Assembly: GCA_028023455.1 (NCBI GenBank)
Contig: JAQFVV010006208.1
Span: forward strand, 8,168,963-8,232,962
Direction: 5' to 3'
DNA length: 64,000 nt
Source: Epiperipatus broadwayi
Lineage: Eukaryota; Onychophora; Udeonychophora; Euonychophora; Peripatidae
Shown here: positions 32,208-42,945 of the stretch, one piece after another
Position numbering within the stretch: the first letter of the stretch is position 1
Layout: every line of letters begins with the position of its first letter
The notes under the pieces: model-generated
Told to the model about the DNA's origin: nothing
Databases searched by the model: none
What the model saw: only the letters and a program-made list of their open reading frames with translations
Made by a program: the position numbers and the translations under genes

Positions 32208-32544
32208 ATGAAAGAAAAACATTCATTTCTCACGTTTTTTTCTTACAAAGTGCAATTTCATATCAATTTTATATTTGATATTTGAAGCTTCATTCTTAAT
32301 AAAATAAAAGTAACTGTTCTTAAAATATTTATTTTACAGTATTACATATCAATCTTATTATATTTATATATTTTAGTCAAAAATACATTTTTGTGTTTAA
32401 AAATGTTTTTTTTTTTGCGTTATTTTTTAGCAGTGTTTACTTAAGGACTGTGGACTCGATTGCTTCACTAAAGTATAATACAGATACTCTAAACCTTATA
32501 GAAAAAGTTACAAATGATGTTTATTATAGGAACTTTTTTTTACA
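32208..32544. other. AT-rich spacer, nothing recognised
   Basis: Overlaps a 64-codon frame at 32393 of random composition. Confidence 0.35.
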
Positions 32545-32930
32545 GTACAGGCTTTTTCATATCTGCACTCCAATATGTAATATATAGAGGGTTTGAACTC
32601 AGACTTTCACATGACCCTCAACTATCCACACTATCTCATACTGCTGATACACGTGATCACACACATGTCAAAAAGATAATCACCAATACCTGCACTCCAA
32701 TATGTAATATATAGGGTGTTTGAACTCAGACTTTCACACGACCCTCAACTATCTATGCTATCTCATACTGCTGATACACTTGATCACACACACGTCGAAA
32801 AGATAAATAATCACTAATATATGTATTTTGTGCTAAATCAGCACTCATTAGTTGGTCCAGATTATCATCTCCACACATATATACAATCAATGTTCAGCTT
32901 ATATTAAGATAGCCAATCATGTTTATTGAG
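32545..32930 (-). mobile_element. HHR-B element with duplicated end
   Basis: The B terminus is present twice in tandem: TGCACTCCAATATGTAATAT starts at 32563 and 32691 (period 128). Then comes the rest of a minus-strand B copy with ribozyme at 32809-32867, up to the TTATATTAAGATAGCC block. The text TTTTTTTTACAGTACAGG at the left matches the A-rich 3' terminus at 22120. Confidence 0.75.
32809..32867 (-). ncRNA. Hammerhead ribozyme, family B
   Basis: Minus strand: AATC, TGG, ACCAA, CTAATGA (one core change G to A), stem II GTGCTG/TAGCAC, AAAA for GAAA, TACATATA, TTAGTGATT. AATC/GATT outer stem I is intact. Confidence 0.65.
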
Positions 32931-32949
32931 ATTAATAAGAAAATATTGA

Positions 32950-33160
32950 ATTGATGACAATAAAAAGGTAAGACTGAAATGAGGCTGGATTGGCATGTTT
33001 TTAGAAAAGATGACATTGGACAGTTAATTAAAGCTTTAAACTGATTTCTAAAAGACGGCAAAACATTGAGAAAAAGATATTTCTGAAGCAATGGGAAGAC
33101 GCTACGGATCAACAAGACTAGATTAAACTTGAAGAGACTATCTTGCAATAGAATGTTGAT
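32950..33160 (+). pseudogene. RTE-like retrotransposon C-terminus, other subfamily
   Basis: Plus-strand frames with stops read MRLDWHVFRKDDIGQLIKAL, then after a frameshift KQWEDATDQ and IKLEETILQ. The pattern Leu-x-Trp-x-(Gly)-His-Val-x-Arg-x-Asp-Asp and Lys-Leu-Glu-Glu-Thr-Ile-Leu-Gln parallels WSWAGHIARRDDN and KLGETFILQ at 4442-4675. This is a more distant RTE-like family. Upstream RT motifs are missing. Confidence 0.55.
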
Positions 33161-34011
33161 ATTTAAAAAATGATAATATTTCTAAAGTAAGATTAATAAG
33201 CAAAAATAAATGAAAAATTACCTTACTGAAGTAGTAAATATTAATTTATTAAGCGCATGGTCAGCACGTAAGTGCATATATATTTAAGGCTATAACTTTA
33301 ATACTATGCACCTTGAGTGTTCAATTTGCCACTAGAGAGACCTCTGCAAATCTTCACACAAGATTACGACTTTATAAAGATAAGAGCGGCCACTCTCATA
33401 TGTACTTAATAAAGTAGTCAATTTCAACTACTGAGCACAAATATCACAATTGATTATCGAAAACCATGAGAATTTCAAACTATTCTGGAATGTTAGGAAT
33501 GTAAACAAATATAATATAGTAAATACTGACAGGAATTTTTTTAGAAGAGTTTAGATATTATTGTAGCCATCTGTGAAGCAGTGTGGATAAATTGAGGGGA
33601 AGTGTGAAGATATATGAGTTTGGTATTCTTACATAGTAGATATACAGTTATTGTTTATCAAAAAATTTAGAGTTTTAAAACAATATCCCATATGATCTAG
33701 TGGTCATTCAAGTATGATAATAAAATAAAAATATGTATAAATTAAAGGTGGGGGAGATAAAAATAATTTTGTAAAGATAATAAAGAATTAGAAAGGACAG
33801 AGAGGCTAAAATTATAAAAGATTGTGGTTTTAGAATAAGAAATAAAATAAGAAATAAAAGTAGTTAAAGTGATATGTTTTTATAGAGAAAAGCAAGTACA
33901 AATAATAAACACATGGATTATCACATGAGGAAGCTGTAAATGATAACATATTTCAAGTAATGATGTTTGGATTCAAAATTTAAGAGAATGAGTTAAACTG
34001 AGATTATATTT
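33161..34011. other. AT-rich spacer with a G-like scrap
   Basis: At 33376-33399 AAAGATAAGAGCGGCCACTC resembles the inner palindrome of fold-back G (24706-24970). Nothing else recognised. Confidence 0.45.
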
Positions 34012-34027
34012 TAAAAGAATAAGATTT

Positions 34028-34132
34028 TTTTTTTCTCACGTGTCATAGCATCAGCCGGGAAGCGAACCCGCTAACCCGGGACAACTGCTTGTAAAGCAGC
34101 GGTCACTGACCTCTCAACCACCAATGCCTGAC
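34028..34132 (-). mobile_element. tRNA-derived SINE, subtype 2, with TSD
   Basis: Minus strand: GTTGAGAGGTCAGTGACC, GCTTTACAAGCAGTTGTCC, GGTTAGCGGGTTCGCTTCCC, tail GATGCTATGACACGTG. Same tail as subtype 1 but a different tRNA-like body. Target repeat TAAAAGA(A/G)TAAGATTT at 34012-34027 and 34133-34148. Confidence 0.85.
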
Positions 34133-34236
34133 TAAAAGAGTAAGATTTGAGACAAAAAAAGAGAATGACAATTAAAAAGGACATTAGAGAAAAAATTTTA
34201 ATTACACAAAATATAAATATGATTAAATCAATTATT

Positions 34237-35104
34237 ATTATATATATGCTGTATGCACAGATAATGAACCTAGTAAATATATATAATTAGACGCAAGATA
34301 TTATTTACTTTAAATCTAAGAAAATTGATTTATTTTAGCTAAGCACTTTCAATAGGCTTCTTGCTCTCATACTCATAGCTGCTGTTGTTAAAACTGCGTT
34401 TTAGAAAAGAAAATTTATGCAAAATGATGCAAATAATGTAAATAATTTATAACTGCCATTTTTGGGACAGGGCAAATGTCTCAACAATAAACTATCTAAA
34501 GACTTCATCATCACATATCATTCACCTCCGAATACAAACAGACATCAATAATTCCAAGGATATAATTACACCTGAGCTCACTCCTCAGGTCATGTGCAAA
34601 TGATCTGCCCACAAACCAACTGCCAGGCCACATACTATGGCGAGACTAGGACCAACATTGTTGGCAGAGTGGCGCAGCACAAGTACCTGTACAATAAACC
34701 CAAAGCCAAACAAGAAGGCAATTCCATCTTTTTTGAGCACGAAAGAACAACAGGCCACAAATTCGAACCCACATCTGCCAACATCATTTGCTCAGAAAGA
34801 CACGATGCTAAACGCAAGATTAGAGAAGCATTTCATATAGCAAGCGATCCTAAGTTTATTAATAGAAGAGAAGCCTGCACTGTCCCGAAACTGGCAGTTA
34901 TAAATTATTTGCATCACTTTGCATAAATTTTCTTTTCTACAACACAGTTTTAACAACAGCAGCTATGAGTATAGAGCAAGAAGCCTCTTGAAAGCGCTTA
35001 CCTAAAAGAAATCAATATTTTTAGATTTAAAGTAAATTAATATCTTGCGTCTAATTATATATATATTTACTAACTTCATTATCTGTGCATGCAGCACATA
35101 TATA
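34237..35104 (+). mobile_element. Penelope-like element PLE-1, inverted ends, 13-bp TSD
   Basis: The coding fragment 34594-34926 is followed by its tail (34927-35104). The tail is also present inverted at the left (34237-34460). Shared text includes GCTGTATGCACAG/CTGTGCATGCAGC, AGACGCAAGATATT and AAGCCTCTTGAAAG. TAAATCAATTATT flanks the unit at 34224-34236 and 35105-35117, exactly 13 bp. An inverted, truncated copy at the 5' side is a known trait of Penelope insertions. The reverse transcriptase is absent. Confidence 0.9.
34594..34926 (+). CDS. GIY-YIG endonuclease domain, PLE-1 (partial)
   Basis: An uninterrupted frame of 110 codons, read at least from the Met at 34594. CPQTNC begins the zinc-finger-like Cys pair typical of Penelope endonucleases. 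YYGETRTNIVGRVAQHKYLY carries the YIG-side motif (YYGE) with the conserved Arg and His. EHERTTGHKFEP and SERHDAKRKIREAFHI (catalytic Glu region) follow. The domain would nick DNA at the target site, working with the element's reverse transcriptase. The upstream GIY half lies in broken sequence before 34594 and the RT is missing, so the Met is probably internal. The frame may be recent, since it lacks stops. Confidence 0.85.
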   Translation: MQMICPQTNCQATYYGETRTNIVGRVAQHKYLYNKPKAKQEGNSIFFEHERTTGHKFEPTSANIICSERHDAKRKIREAFHIASDPKFINRREACTVPKLAVINYLHHFA

Positions 35105-35117
35105 TAAATCAATTATT

Positions 35118-35394
35118 GAAATTAGAATATTTTTCAAAAATTTAAAATATGTTGTAGTAAAAACAGTAGGTAAATAAAAAAAACAAGTCTTGGGTGTATA
35201 ATGGAAAAGAAATAAAATTGTAGAAAATGTAGGAAAATATGAATTTTTATGGAATTGTGAGTAGAAGATAAAAAAATTAATTGTGACATAAAACAAATAT
35301 GGCTAAGAGAATAAGAGAAGGAAAATGTAAAAATTAGAAAGAAAATGTAATAAAATTGCTTTATTATAGACAACAAAATAAAACTGCAGTAAAC
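35118..35394. other. AT-rich spacer
   Basis: Minus-strand frames of 80 codons here are T/A-rich chance frames. Confidence 0.4.
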
Positions 35395-35467
35395 TCCCCA
35401 TACAATAACCAGTGTAAGCCATAATAATCAATGAATGCTAGGTTTGTGCATAAAATCCCTATCTAGT

Positions 35468-35535
35468 GCTTATTCATCCAATATCCCCAGACTAGTTTCT
35501 AGCTTGTGGTTTTCATAGTAAGGAGGTTTGAATTT
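35468..35535 (-). ncRNA. Hammerhead ribozyme, family A, decayed
   Basis: Minus strand: stem II AAACCACAAGCTA, GAA, ACTAGT, C, TGGGGATATTGGAT intact. The core is changed to TACTATGA and the 5' stem I strand to TCAAACCTCCT. Confidence 0.6.
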
Positions 35536-36105
35536 GAGAGCGTTGCATGTACATCTTTGGATCTAATGCAACCCTCCAGTGGTCATCTTTTATCTATTTA
35601 GCTAACTATAAAGCAATGAGTCTAAATTTAAAACAAATAATATTTTTAATCCAAACTCATTCACTTATACAGTCTATAGATCATCTGAAATCAGTTGAGC
35701 ATCTATACATTTTGGTGTCTTTGCTTCTTCCTATCCTATGGATAGAATGGTATTAAACCACTAAATATCACATGATCACCATTTCCTATGCTTACACAAT
35801 CTGTCAAAATAGTAGAAACTCTACATACAGATTGTGTAAGCATAGGAAATGGTGTCATGTGATGTTTAGGTGGTTTAATACCAATCCTGCCATAGGATGA
35901 TGTTAGGTATGATTGTTAATAAATCAAAAACCTTAAAATGTATAGATACTGAATTGGGTTCAGATCTATATGATTTTACAAGCAGATTAGCTTGGATTGA
36001 AAACATTATTGTGTCTTCATTTTTGGCTCCTAGCTTTATGGTTAGTAAATTGGTAAAAGATGGCTGCTGGAGAGTTGCATTAGATACAAAGATCTAAATG
36101 CAATG

Positions 36106-36178
36106 CTTTCAGATCCAAGGCTTCTCACTGATAAAAAAGCCATTGATTTCAAACTAGTCTCTAGCGATATTGGATGAA
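36106..36178 (+). ncRNA. Hammerhead ribozyme, family A, decayed
   Basis: CAGATCCAAGGCTTCTCA, CTGATAA, an enlarged stem II region, TCAAACTAGTC, then GCGATATTGGATGAAT. GAAA is lost (TTTCAAAC). Confidence 0.55.
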
Positions 36179-36270
36179 TAGACACTATATAAGTATTTTA
36201 TGCACAAATCTTCTAACAACTGTTGATTACTATGGCTTGGGCTGGTTGGCTCTACGATATAGATAGCTTG

Positions 36271-37559
36271 CTACTTTTTTTTAACAGCTTGATAACAATA
36301 GAAAAGGGTGAAATAAGATTAAACTTTATTGGTACAACATGTTTTACAAACTAAACTCTGATTTACATAGTGTAATATGGAGATCTAAAATGATACACTG
36401 TATTTTTGTCCATAGCATTTCCAAAAATTGATCAACATGTGAAAGTTCAAAGCATCAGTCCATGAGGTAATTAATTATTAAAAGTAACCTAAGCTATAAT
36501 TAGGAATTATTTGTAAAGTCTAGAGTTCAAATATGAATAGCATTTTAGGAGTACAATATTGAAAAATCCAATTTGCAGTAGATAAGTTGAGGAATAGGAA
36601 AACACTTGAGATAATATAAAATACGGGCTAAGTCAATCTACTGTTCAGTTCTCTGAAATGGCTTCAAATATCCCCAGAAGAGAGCAATCCAGTATCCTTT
36701 GGAAGAATTATGGAGAACAAGGAACAAAACAGCTTTAAAATGTCTCTGCTAAAAACCATTCCAATCTTCCATGAAAAACCATATGATCAGCAAAGGACCA
36801 ACTCCATCAGTACCCATATTGGAAATAATAGAAATAATTAAGGTGGATCACTTGCAATTAAAACCATTAGGCCAAACTGCAGCTTACTTTGCAATAATAC
36901 ATGGATAAAATCATTTATAAGAATAACGTTCCTATGAATGGTGATTATGTGATGTTCAATGGTAAAATACACTTATTTAGATGAGAAAAACAGAATCATA
37001 GCAATAAAATAATTAAAACTAAAAATGGCACCTTATTAATAAAGAATGTAGAGACATTAAAAAGATGAAATAAATCTTAAGTTTGCATGAAAGAAATATC
37101 AAACCTTTATTTATATTAAATCGCCCAAAAGTCAGATAGATAAAAATAATTCACAATAGTTAGTCCTTCTGCACTCATTGCATTTGGTTCCCAGTCACCC
37201 CTAGGGTATCTGAAATTCTAACAAACCCTATAAAATATACATATCTCACAGCGAAAAGTTTTTACTTAGCATTTCCAAGAATATGAACTTCCTGCAACTA
37301 TCAACTGCTTTCTTTAGATGCAAAACTGGAAAAATAATCGAAATTTCTCGTTTTTGCTATTTTTCCATATCTATCGTTTATTTTTTTCAGTAATTTGTTA
37401 AATGGTGGATAAAGAAAAAATGCAGTTATAAAAAAAGACAGTAAAATAAAAAATTGAGAGCGCAATTACCTGAGCAACTGAGTGCACGAGATGAAGAAAT
37501 ATCTAAGAGGTGATTAATAATGATGAATGTATAAGTTGATATATGAAATTTATTAATTA
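36271..37559. other. Spacer, nothing recognised
   Basis: More balanced composition at 36640-36900 than elsewhere, but no frame, splice pattern or repeat partner that I can support. Confidence 0.4.
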
Positions 37560-37699
37560 AAATTTAAAACTGTGCTTTTATTTGTAATAGTCATAAGGGA
37601 ATCAGCCCTGACATATTCACTGTATGAATTTATAAAGCTGAAGAATATTCTTACTCTAATCACAAGATAGTCTTGAAAAAGGAAGAATAAATCCATCAT

Positions 37700-38002
37700 T
37701 AAAACAGGCAAAACTCTCCATACAGTAGTGCCACTCAGTTCAAGCCAGAGTAATCAATGGATGCCAGAAGGCTTGTGCATAAAATTCCTATCTAGTGCCT
37801 ACTCATCCAATATCTCCAGGCTAGTTTCTAGCTTCTGGCTTTCGTCAGTGAGGAGACTTGGATCTGAGAGTGCTGCACCTAGATCCTAGGAGTACTTTGG
37901 CTTGCATTGACTGGCACTACTGTATGGAGAGTTTTGCCTGTTTTAATAACAGTTATGAGCAAGCATAAGAAATGGTGATCATGTGATGTTTAGTGGTTTA
38001 AT
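37700..38002. mobile_element. HHR-A element inserted in family E, 13-bp TSD
   Basis: ATAAATCCATCAT at 37687-37699 and 38003-38015. The uninterrupted family E text proves the insertion. The left part is an inverted (minus) 3' end plus ribozyme (37701-37890). The right part is the plus-strand 3' end (CACTACTGTATGGAGAG to TTTAGTGGTTTAAT). 303 bp. Confidence 0.9.
37801..37868 (-). ncRNA. Hammerhead ribozyme, family A
   Basis: Minus strand: CAGATCCAAGTCTCCTCA, CTGACGA, stem II AGC/GCT around CAGAA, GAA, ACTAGC, C, TGGAGATATTGGATGAG. One change in the cleavage triplet (GUC to GCC) probably blocks cutting. Confidence 0.7.
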
Positions 38003-38940
38003 ATAAATCCATCATCTTTTTTAACCTAAATATGTAGGCCAATCTAAAGCATTTAAAATTGGGAGCATGAAGGTTTTGATCAATCACTTTTAATTCCATT
38101 CACTATATATTAATAAATGACATTTGATATTTTTTTACAATTTACAGCACTTCAGTATTAGATGTAATATTAAATATATCTAGTGCTCTGTTCTTGTTTG
38201 TAATAGTTATAAGGAAATCATTCCATTCTATAAATTCATACAGTGCATATGTTGGGTTTATTCCCTTATGTCCATTACAAATAAAAACACAACGTAAATA
38301 ATTAGTTATATATATAAATAATATTACACCTAATACTGATGTGCAGCAAATCATAAAAATTTTGCAAACATCATTTATTAATATATAGTGAATGAATTAA
38401 AAGTGATTAAGACCTTTATGTCCACACTCTCATTTCTAAATGCTTTAGATTGGCCTATATGTATGCATTTAGGTAAAAAAGATATGGTGGATTTATTCTT
38501 ATCTTTTCAAAGACTCTATTCTGTGTTTAGAAAGTGAGGGTACTTCTCAGCTTTATAAATTCATACAGTACATGTGTCAGGCTCATTCCCCTGTGCCTAT
38601 TACAAATAAAAACATGATGCTTGATAAAGAAATAATTAGTTATATATATTTAATATTGCATCTAATACTGACGTGCAGTAAATTGTAAATATTTTGCAAC
38701 CGTCATTTATTAATATATAGTGAATGGAATTACAAGTGATTCAGACCTTCACACTCTCATTTCTAAATGCTTTAGATTGGCCTATGTATATAAATTTAGG
38801 TAAAAAAGATAAGGTGGATTTATTATTATCTTTTCAAAGACTTTATCTTGTGTTTAGAAAGTGAGAGTATTCCTCAGCTTTATAAATTCATACAGTGTAC
38901 ATGTTGAAGTGATTCCCTTGTGACGATTACAAATGTCTTT

Positions 38941-39764
38941 AATATTTTTTGAAACTATAAATGTTGAGACTACAGTTAAAAAAACTTCAATCAAATTATG
39001 AATAACTCAAAATAATACAATTTAATTTAATATTATCAAATTGATTTTCGTTCATAAATGAACCTTCTCAAGATGCCATTTTTAAAATTCATCAAGTGAC
39101 AATAAATGTTCTACAGTTTTATATACTCCCTAGTGGTCATTACTAAAAATAAATTCATGAAAAATAAAGAATATTATTTTTATAAATTTATACACACATA
39201 TATCCTTTATACATTCTCTTATTCATCTTTTTCTATCTTATAACTACTATCATCAAACAAACAACTCCCCTCTTATACTATCAATACATATGCATTCATA
39301 TATATATAGTACAGCTTCTTATTTTCTAATATTGACAATTTCCTTCCCAATTTCATTGAACCAATGATCATATATATATTCATTACACATTCTCATTCAT
39401 CTTTTTTCTACCTTATAACCACTATCTATCGACCAACAAACAATTAATTTCTGTCTTATACTGTCAGTGCATATACATATATCGATACCTACACATTCAT
39501 ATATATTGCAGCTTTCAATTATTTCGACTTGTGTATAATTCAATTGATTAAATGTTTATAAGTTTTTGAGAACCTTATGGTCATATAATTTACTCCCAAA
39601 AATGACTATAACAAAAGAAATACTTCTTATGTTGCACAAAAATAAGGGATGAAAAAAGTTTAACTATGATGAGAACTGGAAAGCATCAAAAATTATGATC
39701 ATTTGGAATTACTAAAAGTTATGAGGATAAAAGATTTGAGAGATGAATTTGTGCCTCGGGAGAC
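38941..39764. other. Spacer with a 175-bp tandem duplication
   Basis: ATTCTCTTATTCATCTTTTT at about 39211 and ATTCTCATTCATCTTTTTTC at about 39385 begin two diverged copies, each with ACCAACAAACAA-like and CATTCATATATAT text. Otherwise unrecognised. Confidence 0.5.
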
Positions 39765-41128
39765 TATATTTCTTATTTCTTCACTTGTCTCTTTTAAGGT
39801 ATTGATTATAATTCCATCATTACTTGAAACTTTTCCATTCTTTGCAGATTTAATTGCATGTCTCACTTCTTCATTTAAAATCATGGCCATTTCAAAAGAT
39901 GCAGCAGTTGTAGGTGATAGTTTTTTTGTTCTTTATCACTTCATAAAACCCTTCTATACATTTTATGATGTCATCTCTCTTTTTGCTGAAATTTCCTATC
40001 TATACCAAGATGCTGTTTTATGCTTTTGAGACTTTCATTTTCTTCTATAGCTTTTCTTGCTAATTCACAATTATATTTTTTCATATCATTGTTTTGCATT
40101 ATTTTACAAAATTCTAGACATTCAATCCTTAATATATAATTTCTATACACTTTCACATTTCCTTCTATTATTTGTAAATTATCTTATTTCAGTAGAAATT
40201 TTACTAGTCAATTGCTGTTTTTTTTTTACCAGCTATCTTTGTTGCAGTTCTTAATAATGTATCAGTTATCTTCCTGTTGATTTTGTCCAATTCTGAACCA
40301 TCATTGAAAACTATTTGCAAATTTTAATTTAAATGTGCTGGAATGTTTCTGAAGGTTAGGAATACCAACTGTGGATATTGTTTTTCTTAATAATTTTTGT
40401 CTCTAGTTTTGCATTACCTTTCATATGTTACATCTCACTAATCAATGATCTCTTCCTATGCTGAATTTACTAACATTACAATCTTGAAATACATATTTCC
40501 TCTTATCAAAGTATAATCCAATTTACATTCATTTGGATGCGTCCATATCCATTTTTGTTTACATATTTTCTGTTATCAAAGTATAATCCAATTTACATTC
40601 ATTTGGATGTGTCCATGTCCATTTTTGTTTAGCATTTTTCTCAAAGAAAGAATTCATAATCAGATTTTTCTATTTCTACACATTCTACAAGTCTATGTCC
40701 TCTTTATATCTTATCACTGTAACCAAATGTATCCACAAACACTTTCATCTTTCAGTTGTTTACCAATCTTAATATTAAAGTCTCCCACAACAATTTTATT
40801 TAGACTGATTAAAAGACTTTTTGTACATTCATATAAAAATCCTTTATTTCTTCATCATCATGAGAATTTGTTAGGGTATTATCCTAAATTATCTGAATTT
40901 GGTCTCCACATTGTTGTTCTTCCACTTTTTATTTATAATGTATCCTATTTCACTTCCAATTCAATGTTTGTGTCTTTGTAGTACAGTACATGCCCTCTTT
41001 TTAAATCAATTATTTCTTCACCTTTTCTTCTAACTTCAAAGTCCATGTACTATTTAATATTAGGTAGTTGTTCTTCCATTCTTGCCAACTTCCTTCACTT
41101 GAAAGTGATCTGCAATTGTAAGTACCTA
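39765..41128 (-). pseudogene. RTE-type retrotransposon fragment: endonuclease to RT start
   Basis: Minus strand. From 41128 to 40640 an endonuclease-type 5' part is in broken frames (equivalent to 3450-3940). Then the linker runs down to 39765, with NEEVRHAIKSAKNGKVSSND and GIIINTLKE near 39880-39800. These match NEEVRHAIKCMKKGKAPGND and GIIIDILKE in the RT at 4425-6148. It is 3' truncated at about 39765. A 67-bp tandem duplication (CAAAGTATAATCCAATTTAC) lies at 40505-40630. Confidence 0.75.
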
Positions 41129-41206
41129 AAGGAAAGGTTGTCATCAAGGGGTAACTGGAATGACTTATTTAGATACTTACAACTGCAGATTATTTTCAAG
41201 GGAAGG
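41091..41206. repeat. Fold-back at RTE 5' edge
   Basis: CCTTCACTTGAAAGTGATCT near 41091 is mirrored by AGATTATTTTCAAGGGAAGG ending near 41206, arms about 38 bp. It looks like a 5' inversion of the RTE copy. Confidence 0.65.
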
Positions 41207-41869
41207 AATATGGGATTAAATCCTTTTTTGTGTGTCAATATTGTTGAATTTATGATGACGGGGTGGGGGTGGGTTAGAATTTTTAATATCATGAAAATAT
41301 CAAAAATTAGTTAAATAAAAATTGTATTTTAGGTAATGTACATATTTTTCAATTTAGTTTTAGAGCATTTTAATTCTGTGTGCAGTAAATGCTTATTTTT
41401 AATTACATGCTGGAAAAAAATTGTACTTTGTTTTTGCAAGATTACAATGAAAAAATTCTTTGCCTTAGATGTGTCAGAAATGCTATGATTAACAGAAGTG
41501 TGAAGTCAGGAAATAAAAATTACATAAGTAACTCATTTTCAACTCATTTGTAATTTAAAATTACAAAATAAATAACACTTGTCCAGTACTTTTTTTTCTT
41601 GTGGTGAATATTGACATTTTATATTACGATGGTAACATTGATTTTTTGAGGTCAATAATCTATGACGTCAATAGATTTACAAAATGTCCGTTGTTTAAAA
41701 AATGGATTTTTTTAAAAGATTGCTATATTCAATAGGTGACTATTGATCAAAGAAGTGAGTATAAATTGATGATCATGTTATGGCAAACCCTCATAAAAAC
41801 TTGGAAAGTGTAATTTTAACTATGAGTAAAATACGCTGATATAACATATATTTTAATATATATTATACA
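41207..41869. other. AT-rich spacer, nothing recognised
   Basis: No repeat or coding signal found. Confidence 0.4.
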
Positions 41870-42165
41870 CAGTTTAATTAGAAGGGACTCGAGCTCAAGC
41901 CTTTCAAGCTCCATACAGTTATGCACTTTATCTTATACAACAGATATGCTTGACCACATACATATAAAAATGATAAATGATCTACAATATATATATATTT
42001 CATGCTGAACCAGCACTCATCAGTTGGTGCTGGTTCACACAAAATACGTATATTGGAGATCATTTATCTTTTTCACATGAATGTGGTCATGCATATCTGT
42101 CCTATAAGATGGAGTGTGTAACTGTATGGAGCTTGAAAGTCTGAAATCAAGTCCCTTCTAATTAC
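41870..42165. mobile_element. HHR-B fold-back
   Basis: Ends TAATTAGAAGGGACT (left) and AGTCCCTTCTAATTA (right) are exact inverted complements apart from a base or two. Arms 41875-42027 and 42030-42165 both carry TGTATAAGATGGAGTG-type text. The minus arm holds the ribozyme, and the two arms meet inside it. Confidence 0.8.
41978..42028 (-). ncRNA. Hammerhead ribozyme, family B
   Basis: Minus strand: ACCAA, CTGATGA, stem II GTGCTG/CAGCAT, GAAATATATATA, TTGTAGATC. Core complete. The 5' outer stem I is replaced by the mirror arm (GTGCTGGTTCACAC), which could misfold with it. Confidence 0.65.
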
Positions 42166-42317
42166 ATTTAGTATTGACAATATATTTATATTTGAGTATT
42201 ATTATACTCAGTTATAAATATAGGAGACTTGAACTCAGACTTTCACGTAACTTCAACTATCCCACACTTTCTCACACCACTGATACACATGACCACACAC
42301 ATGTAGAAAAGATAAAT

Positions 42318-42374
42318 AATCACCACTATACATATTTTGTGCTGAACCAGCACTCATCAGTTGGTCCAGATTAT
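42318..42374 (-). ncRNA. Hammerhead ribozyme, family B, well preserved
   Basis: Minus strand: AATC, TGG, ACCAA, CTGATGA, GTGCTG GTT CAGCAC, AAAA for GAAA, TATGTATA, GTGGTGATT. Outer stem I AATC/GATT pairs. Only G12 is changed, consistent with CpG decay of the CG at the CAGCAC-GAAA junction. Confidence 0.75.
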
Positions 42375-42776
42375 CATCTCCCACATACATACATACATAA
42401 TCAGTACTCAGTTTATATTAAGATAGCAAATCTTTATACTTTAATGGACAGGATACCTCCAACTCTTCAGCCATCCATACCATTGAAAAACTGATGATAG
42501 AATGCCCAAATCTTACACCTTAAGCTTGCATTCTGTCCATCCCTCTTCTAGGTATTTAAATGGATACTGTCCTATACATGAGGGGTCAGAGTGATTTGAG
42601 GTCAACATGGCATAACAACAATATTGTCATCAGCATGGGATTTGGGCATTCTATCATCAGATTTTAATTGGTATGGGAGGCTGAAAAGTTGGAGGTTAGA
42701 GTAGATTGAAGCCTGTCCATTAAAATATAAAGATTTGCTATCTTAGCACTGATTATATATATGTGTGGAAGATGAT

Positions 42777-42832
42777 AATCTGAACTAATTGATGAGTGCT
42801 GGTTCAGCACAAAATATATATATTGGTGATTA
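42777..42832 (+). ncRNA. Hammerhead ribozyme, family B
   Basis: AATC, TGA, ACTAA, TTGATGA (C3 changed), GTGCTG GTT CAGCAC, AAAA, TATATATA, TTGGTGATT. Stem II is perfect. Two core residues are lost. Confidence 0.7.
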
Positions 42833-42945
42833 TTTATCTTTCCTACATGTGTGTGATCATGTGTATCAGTGTATGAGACAATGTGGATAGTTGAAGGTTG
42901 CTTGAAAGTTTGAGTTCAAATCCCCTATATTACAATTAAGTTCCA

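Larger units (their letters stand above)
35395..36270. mobile_element. HHR-A pair, head-to-head palindrome of about 870 bp
   Basis: A minus-strand copy (35395-35815) and a plus-strand copy (35830-36270) meet at about 35822. The centre holds AAACATCACATGATCACC-type ends facing each other (CATAGGAAATGGTG and its complement). Each arm keeps a family A ribozyme, both decayed. No flanking repeat found. Confidence 0.85.
37560..38940. repeat. Family E: tandem 327-bp repeat with inverted copy
   Basis: Two direct units (about 38200-38525 and 38530-38855, plus a start of a third to 38935) share AAATTCATACAG, AATTAGTTATATATAT and GCTTTAGATTGGCCTAT. GGTGGATTTATT recurs at 38486 and 38813. A third copy lies inverted at 37560-37699 and 38003-38130, split by an HHR-A insertion. 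No coding capacity. Confidence 0.8.
42215..42945. mobile_element. HHR-B pair, head-to-head palindrome of about 730 bp
   Basis: A minus copy (42215-42560) and a plus copy (42590-42945) carry full B structure: GAACTCAGACTTTCAC end, ribozyme, TCAGTTTATATTAAGATAGC, CCAACTCTTCAGCCATCC, and the centre with ATGAGGGGTCAGAGTGA. No flanking repeat identified. Confidence 0.85.

Noticed and set aside
36640-36920. Possible host exon
   Set aside because: Composition is less AT-rich, but stops occur in all frames and no convincing splice pair was seen.
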